Origin: Gammaproteobacteria bacterium
GTDB lineage: Bacteria > Pseudomonadota > Gammaproteobacteria > Pseudomonadales > Azotimanducaceae
Assembly: GCA_028821515.1 (NCBI GenBank)
Contig: JAPPGA010000077.1
Coordinates: 1-55,770 of the forward strand
Length of the DNA stretch: 55,770 nt
Direction: 5' to 3'
Each line of letters opens with the position of its first letter. Position 1 is the first letter of the stretch. The notes beneath the pieces are model-generated. The model was not told the origin of the DNA and ran no database searches. It saw only the letters and a program-made list of their open reading frames with translations. Positions 16,470 to 24,139 of the stretch are shown piece after piece. The translations under genes were made by a program, and so were the position numbers.

Positions 16470-19142
16470 TTGAGCAGTAGCCACGTTCTACCATTCACCG
16501 CGAATACCGCCGATCTGGAGACGGTCGGCGGCAAAGGCCTGTCGCTGGCCAGTATGAGCCGCGCCGGTTTCGATATCCCGCCTGGTTTCACCATCGCCAC
16601 TTCCGCCTATCGCGAGTTCGTTGCCGCAGGCGATCTGCAGCAGAAGATCATCGAACTGGCGAGGCCAGAACTCGTTGGCAGGGCCGTGGCATTCGAGCCC
16701 GCTTCGGAACGTATACGGGCCCTGTTCGCCGGCGCGGAACTCGCGGATTCGCTCAAGGCACAGATCGCCCATGCCTACGGCGAGCTGAGGGAGCCGCCGG
16801 TAGCGGTGCGCTCGTCGGCCAACGCGGAAGATCTGCCGGATCTGTCCTTTGCCGGCCAGCAGGATACCTATCTGAACGTGTGCGGTATCGATGCGATCGC
16901 TGCGGCCGTAGTGAATTGCTGGGCCTCGCTGTGGACGGCGCGGGCGATAGGCTACCGCCACGAAAATGATATTGCTCAGGATTCGGTCGCCATGGCCGTT
17001 GTCATCCAGTCCATGGTGCCGTCGGAGGCCTCAGGCATCCTGTTTACCGCCAACCCAGCCACAGGTGATCGCTCTGAGATGATCGTCAATGCCAGCTTTG
17101 GCCTCGGTGAGGCCATAGTCGGCGGCGAGGTGACTCCCGACACTTTCATCGTCGAGAAGGACACGCTGGCGGTGAAAGAAACGATGATCGGCACCAAGGA
17201 GCATATGATCGTCTCCGCCGAGGGCCAGGGCACCGATACCCGGGAGCTGACGGCTGTCGAGCGGGAACAGCCCTCGCTGTCGGAAGCCGTTCTGAAGTCC
17301 CTCGCGGCGTTGGCAATCGAGGTCGAAGAACATTTCCAGGGTGTCCCCCAGGACATAGAGTGGGCGATCGCTTTCTCATCGGGGGGTACCCCCTCGAGCT
17401 CCTCCGCGGAGGGCTCCGGATCTCTTTTCTTGCTGCAGTCCCGCCCCATCACCAACCTGCCACCGCAGCCACTGAAAGACGTGGAGTGGGGTAAACCCGA
17501 GCTGCCGGATTACGCCGATTCGGGACCGATGCTGCGAAAAAACCTGGTCGAACATATCCCGGGGCCGGTCTCGCCGCTGTTTGAAGACATTTACGTGTCC
17601 GACGCCATCTCGTTGCACAATGTGCATGCCGTCGTTAACGGTTTTGCCTATTGGATCTCGGGCAAACCGCCGGGTGTAAAACCGCTGCCGGGCCCCGTCA
17701 AGGTACAGCCGGGGTCGCGACCCCGCGGGGTCATGAAAAGTGCACTTGCTGACCCGGCTCTGAGAGGTGTGGTCGACCTTGGCACGGACGCATTCGCCAG
17801 AATGTACGCCTACAGGATGAAGCTTTGGCGCGACGAAGTCATACCTGCATATCGGGCAGTCGTAGACAAGTGGCGCCAGGTCGATTCGGAGACGGCGTCC
17901 GATGAATCCCTGCTGGAAGGAATGGTCGCTCTCGCACGGGCGGATGGCGAAACCTGGTTTTCCCGGAACCTCGGAGGCACGGTGATGCTGATGAACGCGC
18001 TGCGCGGCGCTGAAGGTACGTTTCAAGCGTTCCTGGACGAGGCCGCGCCGGGGAAAGGCTTTTCCAGTGGCCAGTTCCTGAGCGGCCTGCGTTCCACCTC
18101 GATGGAAGCCCAGAACGAGATCGGCGACATCGCCGAGATGATCAAGGCCGACGACGCGCTGGTGGCCCTGGTGGCAACCACACCGCCCCGGCGGCTGCTG
18201 TCAGTGTTGCGGGAGGAGGAAACCGCGGCGCTCATCGTGCAGGCGATCGATCAGCACTTGGAACGCTACGGCCACCAGCTCAACACGCTGGATTTCGTCG
18301 AGCCCACTCTGGTGGAAGATCCAACCCCCTTGATACTCAATCTGAAGGCGGTGGTGCTGGATCCCGATCACGACCCCGCTGCGACGCAGATGGAACTGGC
18401 GAGAAGACGCCAGACCGCGCTCAGGGAAGCGAAGGAAACCTTCAGCGACGCCGACTGGAAGGAGCTGTGTGAGTTTCTGTGGATCATGAAGCGCATCTAT
18501 CCCGATCGCGACGACGCACTCTTCTACCTGGGGCTGGGGTGGCCAACCTTGAGACGTTTCGCGCTGGAACTCGGCCGTCGCCTGGTTGAGGTCGGCTCGC
18601 TGCGGACGCCGGACGATCTGTTCTATCTCAGGCGCGCGCAACTGGAAGACGCGATTGCCGCACATCAGGAAGGCAAAGCGATGCCGGCGCTGCACGAGAG
18701 CGTCGCCGAGCAGCGCGAGCTGCGCGCCGCACGGATGCACCTAGTGCCCCCCGACACCGTGCCGCCGGAGGAAGGCGAGGGCCCGGGCTGGGGCAAGGTG
18801 GCCAACAATGCGGACAGCAATGTCCTGAACGGCAACGCCTGCAGCCCGGGGCAGGTCACTGCCCGCGCCAGCGTCATCATGTCGCAGGCGGATTTCGGCC
18901 GGATGGAACCGGGAACGATTCTCGTCTGCCCCATGACCACGCCCGCGTGGACACAGCTGTTCTCCCAAGCAAAAGGTCTGGTGACTGACATCGGTGGCAT
19001 TCTGACCCATGGGTCCATCGTTGCGCGGGAATACAACATCCCGGCGGTCCTGGGTCTCGGCATTGCCACGCAGAAGATCAGCCATTGTCAGATGATCACG
19101 GTGGACGGCGATGCCGGTACGGTGTCGCTGCTCGAGGACTGA
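16470..19142 (+). CDS. PEP-synthase / rifampin-phosphotransferase-like phosphotransferase
   Basis: 890 residues from a TTG at 16470 with AAGGAG upstream. N-terminal ATP-grasp domain of the PPDK type (LETVGGKGLSLASMSRAGFDIPPGF; VRSSANAEDLPDLSFAGQQDTYLN; LFTANPATGD; LLQSRPITN), a long middle region, and a C-terminal swivelling phosphohistidine domain (VTDIGGILTHGSIVAREYNIPAVLG, catalytic His847). No PEP/pyruvate-binding TIM barrel is seen, so the arrangement is that of rifampin phosphotransferases and PEP-synthase-like orphans (about 870 residues) and not of true PEP synthase. It should transfer the ATP beta phosphate through His to an unknown acceptor. Two GC-rich palindromes (17382-17412 and 17710-17732) fall inside it in frame; the first adds about 15 residues (GGTPSSSSAEGSGS) where relatives run straight into the LFLLQSRP strand. 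Confidence 0.82.
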   Translation: MSSSHVLPFTANTADLETVGGKGLSLASMSRAGFDIPPGFTIATSAYREFVAAGDLQQKIIELARPELVGRAVAFEPASERIRALFAGAELADSLKAQIAHAYGELREPPVAVRSSANAEDLPDLSFAGQQDTYLNVCGIDAIAAAVVNCWASLWTARAIGYRHENDIAQDSVAMAVVIQSMVPSEASGILFTANPATGDRSEMIVNASFGLGEAIVGGEVTPDTFIVEKDTLAVKETMIGTKEHMIVSAEGQGTDTRELTAVEREQPSLSEAVLKSLAALAIEVEEHFQGVPQDIEWAIAFSSGGTPSSSSAEGSGSLFLLQSRPITNLPPQPLKDVEWGKPELPDYADSGPMLRKNLVEHIPGPVSPLFEDIYVSDAISLHNVHAVVNGFAYWISGKPPGVKPLPGPVKVQPGSRPRGVMKSALADPALRGVVDLGTDAFARMYAYRMKLWRDEVIPAYRAVVDKWRQVDSETASDESLLEGMVALARADGETWFSRNLGGTVMLMNALRGAEGTFQAFLDEAAPGKGFSSGQFLSGLRSTSMEAQNEIGDIAEMIKADDALVALVATTPPRRLLSVLREEETAALIVQAIDQHLERYGHQLNTLDFVEPTLVEDPTPLILNLKAVVLDPDHDPAATQMELARRRQTALREAKETFSDADWKELCEFLWIMKRIYPDRDDALFYLGLGWPTLRRFALELGRRLVEVGSLRTPDDLFYLRRAQLEDAIAAHQEGKAMPALHESVAEQRELRAARMHLVPPDTVPPEEGEGPGWGKVANNADSNVLNGNACSPGQVTARASVIMSQADFGRMEPGTILVCPMTTPAWTQLFSQAKGLVTDIGGILTHGSIVAREYNIPAVLGLGIATQKISHCQMITVDGDAGTVSLLED
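17382..17412. repeat. Paired GC-rich palindromes inside the PEP-synthase-like gene
   Basis: GGGGGTACCCCC (17382-17393) and CCTCCGCGGAGG (17401-17412) are two perfect 12-bp palindromes 7 bases apart. They encode the low-complexity insert near residues 304-317. Reading frame is kept. Confidence 0.65.
17710..17732. repeat. Overlapping palindromes inside the PEP-synthase-like gene
   Basis: CGGGGTCGCGACCCCG (17710-17725) is a perfect 16-bp palindrome, and it overlaps GACCCCGCGGGGTC (17719-17732), a perfect 14-bp palindrome. It encodes PGSRPRGV near residues 414-421 without breaking the frame. Confidence 0.6.
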
Positions 19143-19445
19143 ATGATCGAACCATGGGCAAAGACCTGTGCGTCGAGGGTGACACCGAGCTTCCGGTTCA
19201 GCTGCACCCGCAATCGTCTTCGGGCGCCCGGAGCGGGTTAACCGCTACCGAAGTGCAGATGGCCAAGGGCGTTTCCGAACGCACGATCCGCCATGCCGAT
19301 ACCGGCGAATGCGCGGGCGTGGGCGACGACGGGTCCATGTCCGCTGACGAGGCTGCGGAGGTCGTGAAAGGCGGACAAAGCAGCCCGATGAGCAGGCGGA
19401 TAGGAAGAATAACCGCCCGAAACCTGGCGATCTGAGAGTATCGCG
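19143..19445. other. No convincing gene; possible short ORF of unknown nature
   Basis: A plus-strand reading frame from the ATG at 19154 to 19435 would encode 93 residues (starting MGKDLCVEGDTELP), but it has no recognisable domain, no clear ribosome binding site and an unremarkable composition. I see no RNA gene or mobile element ends here. Given the remnants that follow, this is probably decayed DNA. Confidence 0.4.
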
Positions 19446-19609
19446 ATGGTGAATTCGGTGGAGGAGAGCCGCTCGGGTTGGGCGTCCGATGGTTGCGAGG
19501 AGGGAAAAGCCCGCAATCGGCGGACCCACCGGGTGGAACTCGCATCCGGCCCGGTGGACGTGCTGTCGGTCGCCGACCTGATCGACATGAAGCGCGAGAG
19601 CGGCCGGCC
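19446..19609 (+). pseudogene. Remnant of a nucleotidyltransferase-like protein, cut by recombination
   Basis: The translation HRVELASGPVDVLSVADLIDMKRESGRP resembles the C-terminal part of small minimal nucleotidyltransferase-type proteins, where 'VxVLSxxDLIxMKxxxGRPKD' is common. The similarity stops abruptly at GRP, where the sequence changes into the duplicated ThDP gene (CTGGCGGAGCTC) in a different reading frame. No N-terminal part is seen. Assignment is by motif only. Confidence 0.4.
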
Positions 19610-20616
19610 TGGCGGAGCTCACGCAGATCCCGGTCATCACGACCATGCAAGGCAAGAGCGCGTTCCCGGACGACCATCCGCTTGCTCTCCGCTCGGCGAA
19701 CAGGACAGCGCCAAAGGGCGTATTCAAGTGGCTGGGCGCCTCCGACACGATCCTCTGCATCGGCTCGGGCCTGACGCGGACCAACTTCGGCATCGACATA
19801 CCGCCGGGCAAGTTCATGATCCACTCGAACGTCAGTGTCGAGGACATCAACAAGGACTACGGCGTTGATATAGGGCTCGTGGGCGACGCCAGGCTCACGC
19901 TCGAACTCATGATCGACGAAGTGAAGGCGGCCGTGGGCGACAACGGGCGCGAAACCAATACCGCGCTTGCCGCCGATATCGCTGCGACGAAGGCGGAGTG
20001 GCTTGAGGAATGGGCGCCATTGCTCAACTCCGACGAAACGCCGATCAATCCCTACCGGGTCGTCAACGAAATCAACAATGCCGTCGATCACGCCAACAGT
20101 GTCGTGACCCACGACGCTGGCAATCCGCGCGACCAGATCATGCCGTTCTACAAGGCGACGGTGCCGCACGGCTACATCGGCTGGGGCAAGACCACGCATC
20201 TCGGATACGGCATTCCGCTTGCGATGGGTTCGAAGATGGCCAACCCGGACAAGTTCTGCATGAACTTCATGGGCGACCTTGCATTCGGCCACACCGGCAC
20301 GGATATCGAGACCGCCGTACGGGCGGAGATCCCGATCACGAGCATCGTCATCAACAACCGCACGATGGGCGGCTACGACAAGAACATGCCGGTCGCGATG
20401 GAGCGCTACGGCGCGGGCAACCAGGGCGGAGACTACGCCGGCGTGGCCAGGGCCCTGGGTGCCACGGCGATTAACGTCAACGAGGTCGCAGGAATCGGGC
20501 CGGCCATCAGGGATGCGCAAGTCGCCAACCGTGAAGGCAAGGTCTGCGTCATCGAAGTCGCCACCCGCCAGGACACGCGGTTCTCGAAATACGAGGACCT
20601 GCTGAACGGCGGCTGA
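19609..20616 (+). pseudogene. 5'-truncated second copy of the ThDP-dependent enzyme
   Basis: Corresponds to the last 60% of the gene at 13740-15398. Bases 19691-20504 are identical to 14473-15286 (814 bp, by eye, no mismatch found). Upstream of that tract the copies differ at about 5 of 75 positions, and downstream (20505-20616) they differ at many, often silent, positions (EEAQIANKEGEV versus RDAQVANREGKV). The copy lacks the whole PYR domain including the activating Glu. In-frame stops at 19579 and 19588 leave only an ATG at 19645, which would give a 323-residue product with central and PP domains only. ThDP enzymes need the PYR domain of a partner chain, so it could only function as a subunit paired with the full-length protein; a pseudogene is more likely. 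Confidence 0.75.
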
Positions 20617-20619
20617 CGC

Positions 20620-20633
20620 GGCGCTTCAGCGCC
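20620..20633. repeat. Hairpin after the truncated ThDP copy
   Basis: GGCGCT-TC-AGCGCC, a 6-bp stem with two-base loop, 3 bases past the stop codon. The stem arms are the same hexamers as in the 18-bp repeats at 16377 and 22145 but in opposite order. No T-run follows. Confidence 0.35.
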
Positions 20634-20638
20634 CGCCG

Positions 20639-20761
20639 TCAATGCTCCATGAACGATCCGCCGCAGTGGTTGATGGACTGGCCGTGGATCCATGAGGCCG
20701 CCTCGGTGCAGAGGAATGCTACAAACTCGCCGACCTCTTGGTCCGTACCCGCCGCCCACGG
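20639..20761 (-). pseudogene. 3' remnant of a short-chain dehydrogenase gene (left copy)
   Basis: The minus strand encodes EVGEFVAFLCTEAASWIHGQSINHCGGSFMEH followed by a stop at 20641-20639. This is the C-terminal end of an SDR protein (the conserved 'FLxSxxASxIxGQxIxxxGG' block). The catalytic YxxxK and the Rossmann glycine motif are absent; upstream the sequence turns AT-rich and belongs to the promoter of the ATPase gene. A second, more decayed copy lies on the other side of that gene at 22047-22135. Confidence 0.65.
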
Positions 20762-20781
20762 ATTTAACGAGTTTTCTTGTG

Positions 20782-20810
20782 TTAACAACATTTCTGATAA
20801 ATTCTTTAAT
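20782..20810 (+). promoter_or_regulatory. Sigma-70-like promoter of the AAA ATPase gene
   Basis: TTAACA (20782-20787) is followed after 17 bases by TTTAAT (20805-20810); each matches consensus at 5 of 6 positions. It lies in an AT-rich island (about 20761-20830) that stands out from the GC-rich surroundings. A start near 20817 gives a leader of roughly 20 bases to the GTG at 20839. Confidence 0.6.
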
Positions 20811-20838
20811 ATTGTTAAAACCATGCTAAAGTCGCCCC

Positions 20839-22041
20839 GTGGATCGGTTCTCAAACCCGTACGTGCCCGGCGCGGGCCTCCAGCCGCCCGAACTTGCGGG
20901 ACGCCAAGCGTTGATGCACAACGCATCGCTCGACATGGACCGAGTGCTTGCGGGGCGCCCGGCCAAGGGGTTGATACTCCTCGGCCTGCGTGGCGTCGGC
21001 AAGACCGTTCTGCTGAATCGGATGCGCGCGCTGGCCGAAGACAGGGGCTTCTGCACGATCAGGATGGAGGCACCCGAAGGCGGTAGCCTGCCGGAGCTGC
21101 TCGCGCCCGAGTTGCGCCGCACACTCTACTCCCTCGATCTGCGCCGGGCCACGGGCCGCCACCTGCAGCGCGCGGCGGGCGTTCTGGCCAACTTCGCAAA
21201 GGCGTTCAAGGTGACCGTGGGCGACTTTGGATTCAGCGTGGATGTAACCCCTGGAGAAGGCGACACCGGCAATCTCGAGCAGGATCTACCCCCGCTTCTC
21301 GTGGCCGCGGCAAAGGCGGCGGCGGAACGCGAGACGGCCGTCGCCCTGTTCATCGACGAGGTTCAGTATCTGTCGTCGCGGGAACTCGCCGCCGTGATCG
21401 TCGCATGCCACGAAATGGCGCAAGAGAACCTCCCATTCCTGTTCATGGGCGCCGGCCTTCCGCAAGTCGCGGCATTGGCGGGCAAGGCAAAGTCGTATGC
21501 CGAGCGCCTGTTCGACTACCCCGACCTGGGGTCGCTGGAGGCGGACGACGCCCGATCAGCGCTGGTCAAGCCCGCGGAGTCTGAAGGCGTGTCGTTCGAC
21601 AGCGGCGCAGTAGACGAGATCCTCCATGCCGCGCAGAACTTCCCCTACTTCATTCAGGAGTGGGGCTACCAAGTGTGGAACGCTGCACCGTCAAGCCCGA
21701 TCACGACGGACATGGTGCGCACGGCAACGCCGGAGGTGGTCGAGCATCTGGACGGCAACTTCTTTCGCGTCCGATTCGACCGGCTAACGCCACTGGAGCA
21801 GAAGTACCTCCGAGCAATGGCGGAGTTGGGGCCGGGACCGCATACCACAGGCAGCATCTCGGACACTCTGGGCGTCCGGACGCCATCGGTGGCAACCGTG
21901 CGCCAACGGCTCATTGCCAAAGGCATGGTCTGGAGCCAACGCCACGGCGAGACCGCGTTCACGGTGCCCATGTTCGATGCGTTCATGAAGCGCCAGATGC
22001 CAACCCTCATCAAACACGTACCGCAGCATCGGGGCCGGTGA
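20839..22041 (+). CDS. AAA/STAND-type ATP-binding protein with C-terminal winged-helix-like region
   Basis: 400 residues from a GTG at 20839. Walker A GLRGVGKT at residues 49-56, Walker B VALFIDEVQYL with Asp172-Glu173, and FLFMGAGLPQVAALAGKAKSYAERLFDYPDLGSL, the sensor region of the 'ATPase domain predominantly from Archaea' type. The C-terminal ~90 residues (LTPLEQKYLRAMAELGPGPHTTGSISDTLG...VRQRLIAKGMVWSQRHGETAFTVPMFDAFMKRQ) look like a winged helix. Proteins of this kind occur in accessory regions and are often linked to mobile elements or toxin/defence loci, but no partner is seen here. It has its own promoter and lies between two SDR remnants in a region of rearrangement, so it was probably acquired. 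Confidence 0.8.
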   Translation: MDRFSNPYVPGAGLQPPELAGRQALMHNASLDMDRVLAGRPAKGLILLGLRGVGKTVLLNRMRALAEDRGFCTIRMEAPEGGSLPELLAPELRRTLYSLDLRRATGRHLQRAAGVLANFAKAFKVTVGDFGFSVDVTPGEGDTGNLEQDLPPLLVAAAKAAAERETAVALFIDEVQYLSSRELAAVIVACHEMAQENLPFLFMGAGLPQVAALAGKAKSYAERLFDYPDLGSLEADDARSALVKPAESEGVSFDSGAVDEILHAAQNFPYFIQEWGYQVWNAAPSSPITTDMVRTATPEVVEHLDGNFFRVRFDRLTPLEQKYLRAMAELGPGPHTTGSISDTLGVRTPSVATVRQRLIAKGMVWSQRHGETAFTVPMFDAFMKRQMPTLIKHVPQHRGR

Positions 22042-22046
22042 GGCGG

Positions 22047-22135
22047 ACGAAGCCGCCGCACTGGTTGATGGACCGTCCGTGGATTCAAGACCCCGCTTCC
22101 GTGCAGAGGAATGCGACGAACTCGCCGACCTCGGG
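22047..22135 (-). pseudogene. 3' remnant of a short-chain dehydrogenase gene (right copy)
   Basis: The minus strand reads EVGEFVAFLCTEAGS, then a stop codon (TGA where the left copy has TGG), then IHGRSINQCGGF. Over 80 aligned bases (20658-20737 against 22053-22132) about 69 are identical. The two remnants have the same orientation and bracket the ATPase gene. Confidence 0.6.
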
Positions 22136-22144
22136 CAACCATCC

Positions 22145-22162
22145 AGCGCCTCGAGTGGCGCT
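22145..22162. repeat. 18-bp hairpin repeat, copy 2
   Basis: Exact copy of AGCGCC-TCGAGT-GGCGCT found at 16377-16394. It lies between the right SDR remnant and the stop of the ThuA-domain gene, about 18 bases past that stop in the direction of ThuA transcription. Confidence 0.6.
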
Positions 22163-22180
22163 AAACGACTGCGAATGACG

Positions 22181-23029
22181 CTATCGGACAGCGGCCTCCA
22201 AGGATATCAGCTTCATATAGGGGTCGGCGTCTTCGTGCATAGCCCAGGCCATGGCCCGCAGCAGAATGATTCGGAAATGCGGATCATTGAATGAGAAGTA
22301 GTTGTGGCCGCCTACGGTCGCGAACACCCGCCCATCACCAACTTCCCGGGTCCACATCACTGGCCACTCATTCCCATCCAGGTCCTCGGGCTGGGGCGGT
22401 GCGGGCGTGGCGAACTCGGGGCCGGCCTGTGACGTCACAAGCGTTGTCACCGACGCGGGATCTCCGCGTAGATTCCAGTACAACTCATCGACCATCTCCA
22501 GTTCCCGCGGGAAACCCGCAAAGATCGGGCTCTCTGTTGCAGCATCCGTCAGGGTGACGGGTGTTGGCAGCACCCCATACTTGGTACCGCCGTTGGGTGC
22601 ATCACCGAATCCAAACGCCAGGCCAATGCGCTCGGCAAGCGCGGCGCCGTCTGCCTGCAGGAGCGCGAGATGCAGAAACATCAGGCCGCCGCCCCTGGCC
22701 TGAAAGGCGTCGATTTGAGCATACTCGTTCTCACCCCAGTGGCGATCCATGCCCTGGTAGAACACCACGAGGTCTGCGCTGTCCCACTGTGCCTGGGTGG
22801 GGAAGTGCATGGTTTGTTGGGCAGTTACTCGCGGTACCTGAGGCAGCAGTTTGTTGACGAAGAGGTCCATCGCCCAGTCATACTGATGGATACCCATGGC
22901 ATGGTCCTTGTCGATACCCCAGCACCAGACGATGTTGAGGTCCCGCGAGGGTTCCTCGCTGTCGATCGTGCCGATGATGTGTCGGACCTCAACGGGGTCA
23001 CGATCAAGTGGTTTCTGCCAGTCGAACAT
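22181..23029 (-). CDS. ThuA-domain protein (class I glutamine-amidotransferase-like fold)
   Basis: 282 residues. ADLVVFYQGMDRHWGENEYAQIDAFQARGGGLMFLHLALL in the middle, and EWPVMWTREVGDGRVFATVGGHNYFSFNDPHFRIILLRAMAWAM near the end, are the ThuA family hallmarks (the second ends in the conserved GR-VF-T-GH segment). ThuA proteins are linked to trehalose and other sugar oxidation but their chemistry is not generally defined. No signal peptide is seen. It starts 2 bases after the stop of the upstream dehydrogenase gene, with GAGGA overlapping that stop, so the pair forms an operon. Confidence 0.82.
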   Translation of the reverse strand: MFDWQKPLDRDPVEVRHIIGTIDSEEPSRDLNIVWCWGIDKDHAMGIHQYDWAMDLFVNKLLPQVPRVTAQQTMHFPTQAQWDSADLVVFYQGMDRHWGENEYAQIDAFQARGGGLMFLHLALLQADGAALAERIGLAFGFGDAPNGGTKYGVLPTPVTLTDAATESPIFAGFPRELEMVDELYWNLRGDPASVTTLVTSQAGPEFATPAPPQPEDLDGNEWPVMWTREVGDGRVFATVGGHNYFSFNDPHFRIILLRAMAWAMHEDADPYMKLISLEAAVR

Positions 23030-23031
23030 AT

Positions 23032-24015
23032 CTATTCCTCACCGGGCTTGACGAGCACTTTCAATGCATCGTGGGGGTTGCTTGCCATGTTGAGCGCATC
23101 GTTGATCTCCGTGAGGGAGTACTCGTGCGTAATGAGGGGCGTCATGTCAATCTTGCCATCGGCCATGAGATCCCGGGCAGCCGTCAATTCGCCGCAGATG
23201 CTACCGATGATCGTCAAACCTTTGATGATGACCTGTTCCGTCGGGATCCTGGTATTGCCGCCGAGCCCCACCATGACGATCTTAGCGCCCAGCTCTGTCG
23301 TGGGGGCACCACGCCTGCGAATGGCCTGCCAGAAGCCGCCACCTTTGGCGATGTCAACAGCGGTCTGAAAGGTCGCTTCAGAGCCGACACAGTCCGCGAC
23401 GATGTCGGCGCCATTGCCGCCCGTGATTCCATTGATCACCGATACCAGATCCTCCTCGTCCGCCTTGACCACCACGTCGGCACCGAGCGAGCGTGTCACG
23501 TCAAGGCGTCGGGTCCCGATCTCACTGACGATGATCTTCCCGGCACCCCTGGCGCGCATGGATTGCCAGACGGCCTGACCAAGCATCCCGCCACCCAGGA
23601 CAACGACGACATCATCGGGCCCTGGTTGAGCCAGTTCGACGGCGTTCAGACCGCAGGAAACGGGTTCGATCATGCAGGCAAGTTCGTGCGACATATCCTC
23701 CGGCAGCAGCACCGCACCCGAGGTCACCGTGTCATGAAGTCCCCGGGAGACCGCCATATACTCCGCGAAGGCGGGTCCACCCCGCCCGGCAACCCGGTCG
23801 CCGACCTTCACGCCTTTTGCGTTCGGGCCCACTTCGACGACCTCGCCGCTATACTCGTGACCCCTCTGTCCATGGCCCTGGTTGTACTCATGGATATCGG
23901 TGCCGCATACGCCAACCGACTTTACCCGAATGACGAAGCCGTCGTCGGATACCTTGGGTTCGTCTATATCATCGACCCTGAACTCTTTCGGGCCGACGAG
24001 AATCGCTGCTTTCAT
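23032..24015 (-). CDS. Zinc-type medium-chain alcohol/polyol dehydrogenase
   Basis: 327 residues from the ATG at 24015 (AAGGAG upstream). MDR family: VGVCGTDIHEYNQGHGQRGHEYSGEVVEVG carries the catalytic-zinc Cys and the GHE motif, VVVLGGGMLGQAV is the NAD(P)-binding Rossmann motif, and DCVGSEATFQTAVDI follows. The GHE-type zinc ligands are present, while the four-Cys structural zinc loop usual in alcohol dehydrogenases is replaced by a short segment, making the protein compact, as in threonine/sorbitol dehydrogenase-like enzymes. Substrate is not determinable. Located with thuA-like gene at the end of the receptor/ABC cluster. Confidence 0.86.
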   Translation of the reverse strand: MKAAILVGPKEFRVDDIDEPKVSDDGFVIRVKSVGVCGTDIHEYNQGHGQRGHEYSGEVVEVGPNAKGVKVGDRVAGRGGPAFAEYMAVSRGLHDTVTSGAVLLPEDMSHELACMIEPVSCGLNAVELAQPGPDDVVVVLGGGMLGQAVWQSMRARGAGKIIVSEIGTRRLDVTRSLGADVVVKADEEDLVSVINGITGGNGADIVADCVGSEATFQTAVDIAKGGGFWQAIRRRGAPTTELGAKIVMVGLGGNTRIPTEQVIIKGLTIIGSICGELTAARDLMADGKIDMTPLITHEYSLTEINDALNMASNPHDALKVLVKPGEE

Positions 24016-24139
24016 TGTGGACTCCTTGCTCTCATGCATGCCCCTGTTTGGCGTGAACCGTGGAAAAATGGACGCATCGAGACACCCCCATCCTTCGCGC
24101 AATCACGGGATACCGACCGTCGGCGATCGAAGCCGAGCT

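Noticed and set aside
19154-19435. Small plus-strand gene after the PEP-synthase-like protein
   Set aside because: No recognisable domain, no ribosome binding site, and adjacent to rearranged sequence; kept only as an unresolved region.
20639-22162. Insertion sequence around the ATPase gene
   Set aside because: No transposase, no terminal inverted repeats and no short target duplications; the flanking similarity is protein-coding SDR sequence.
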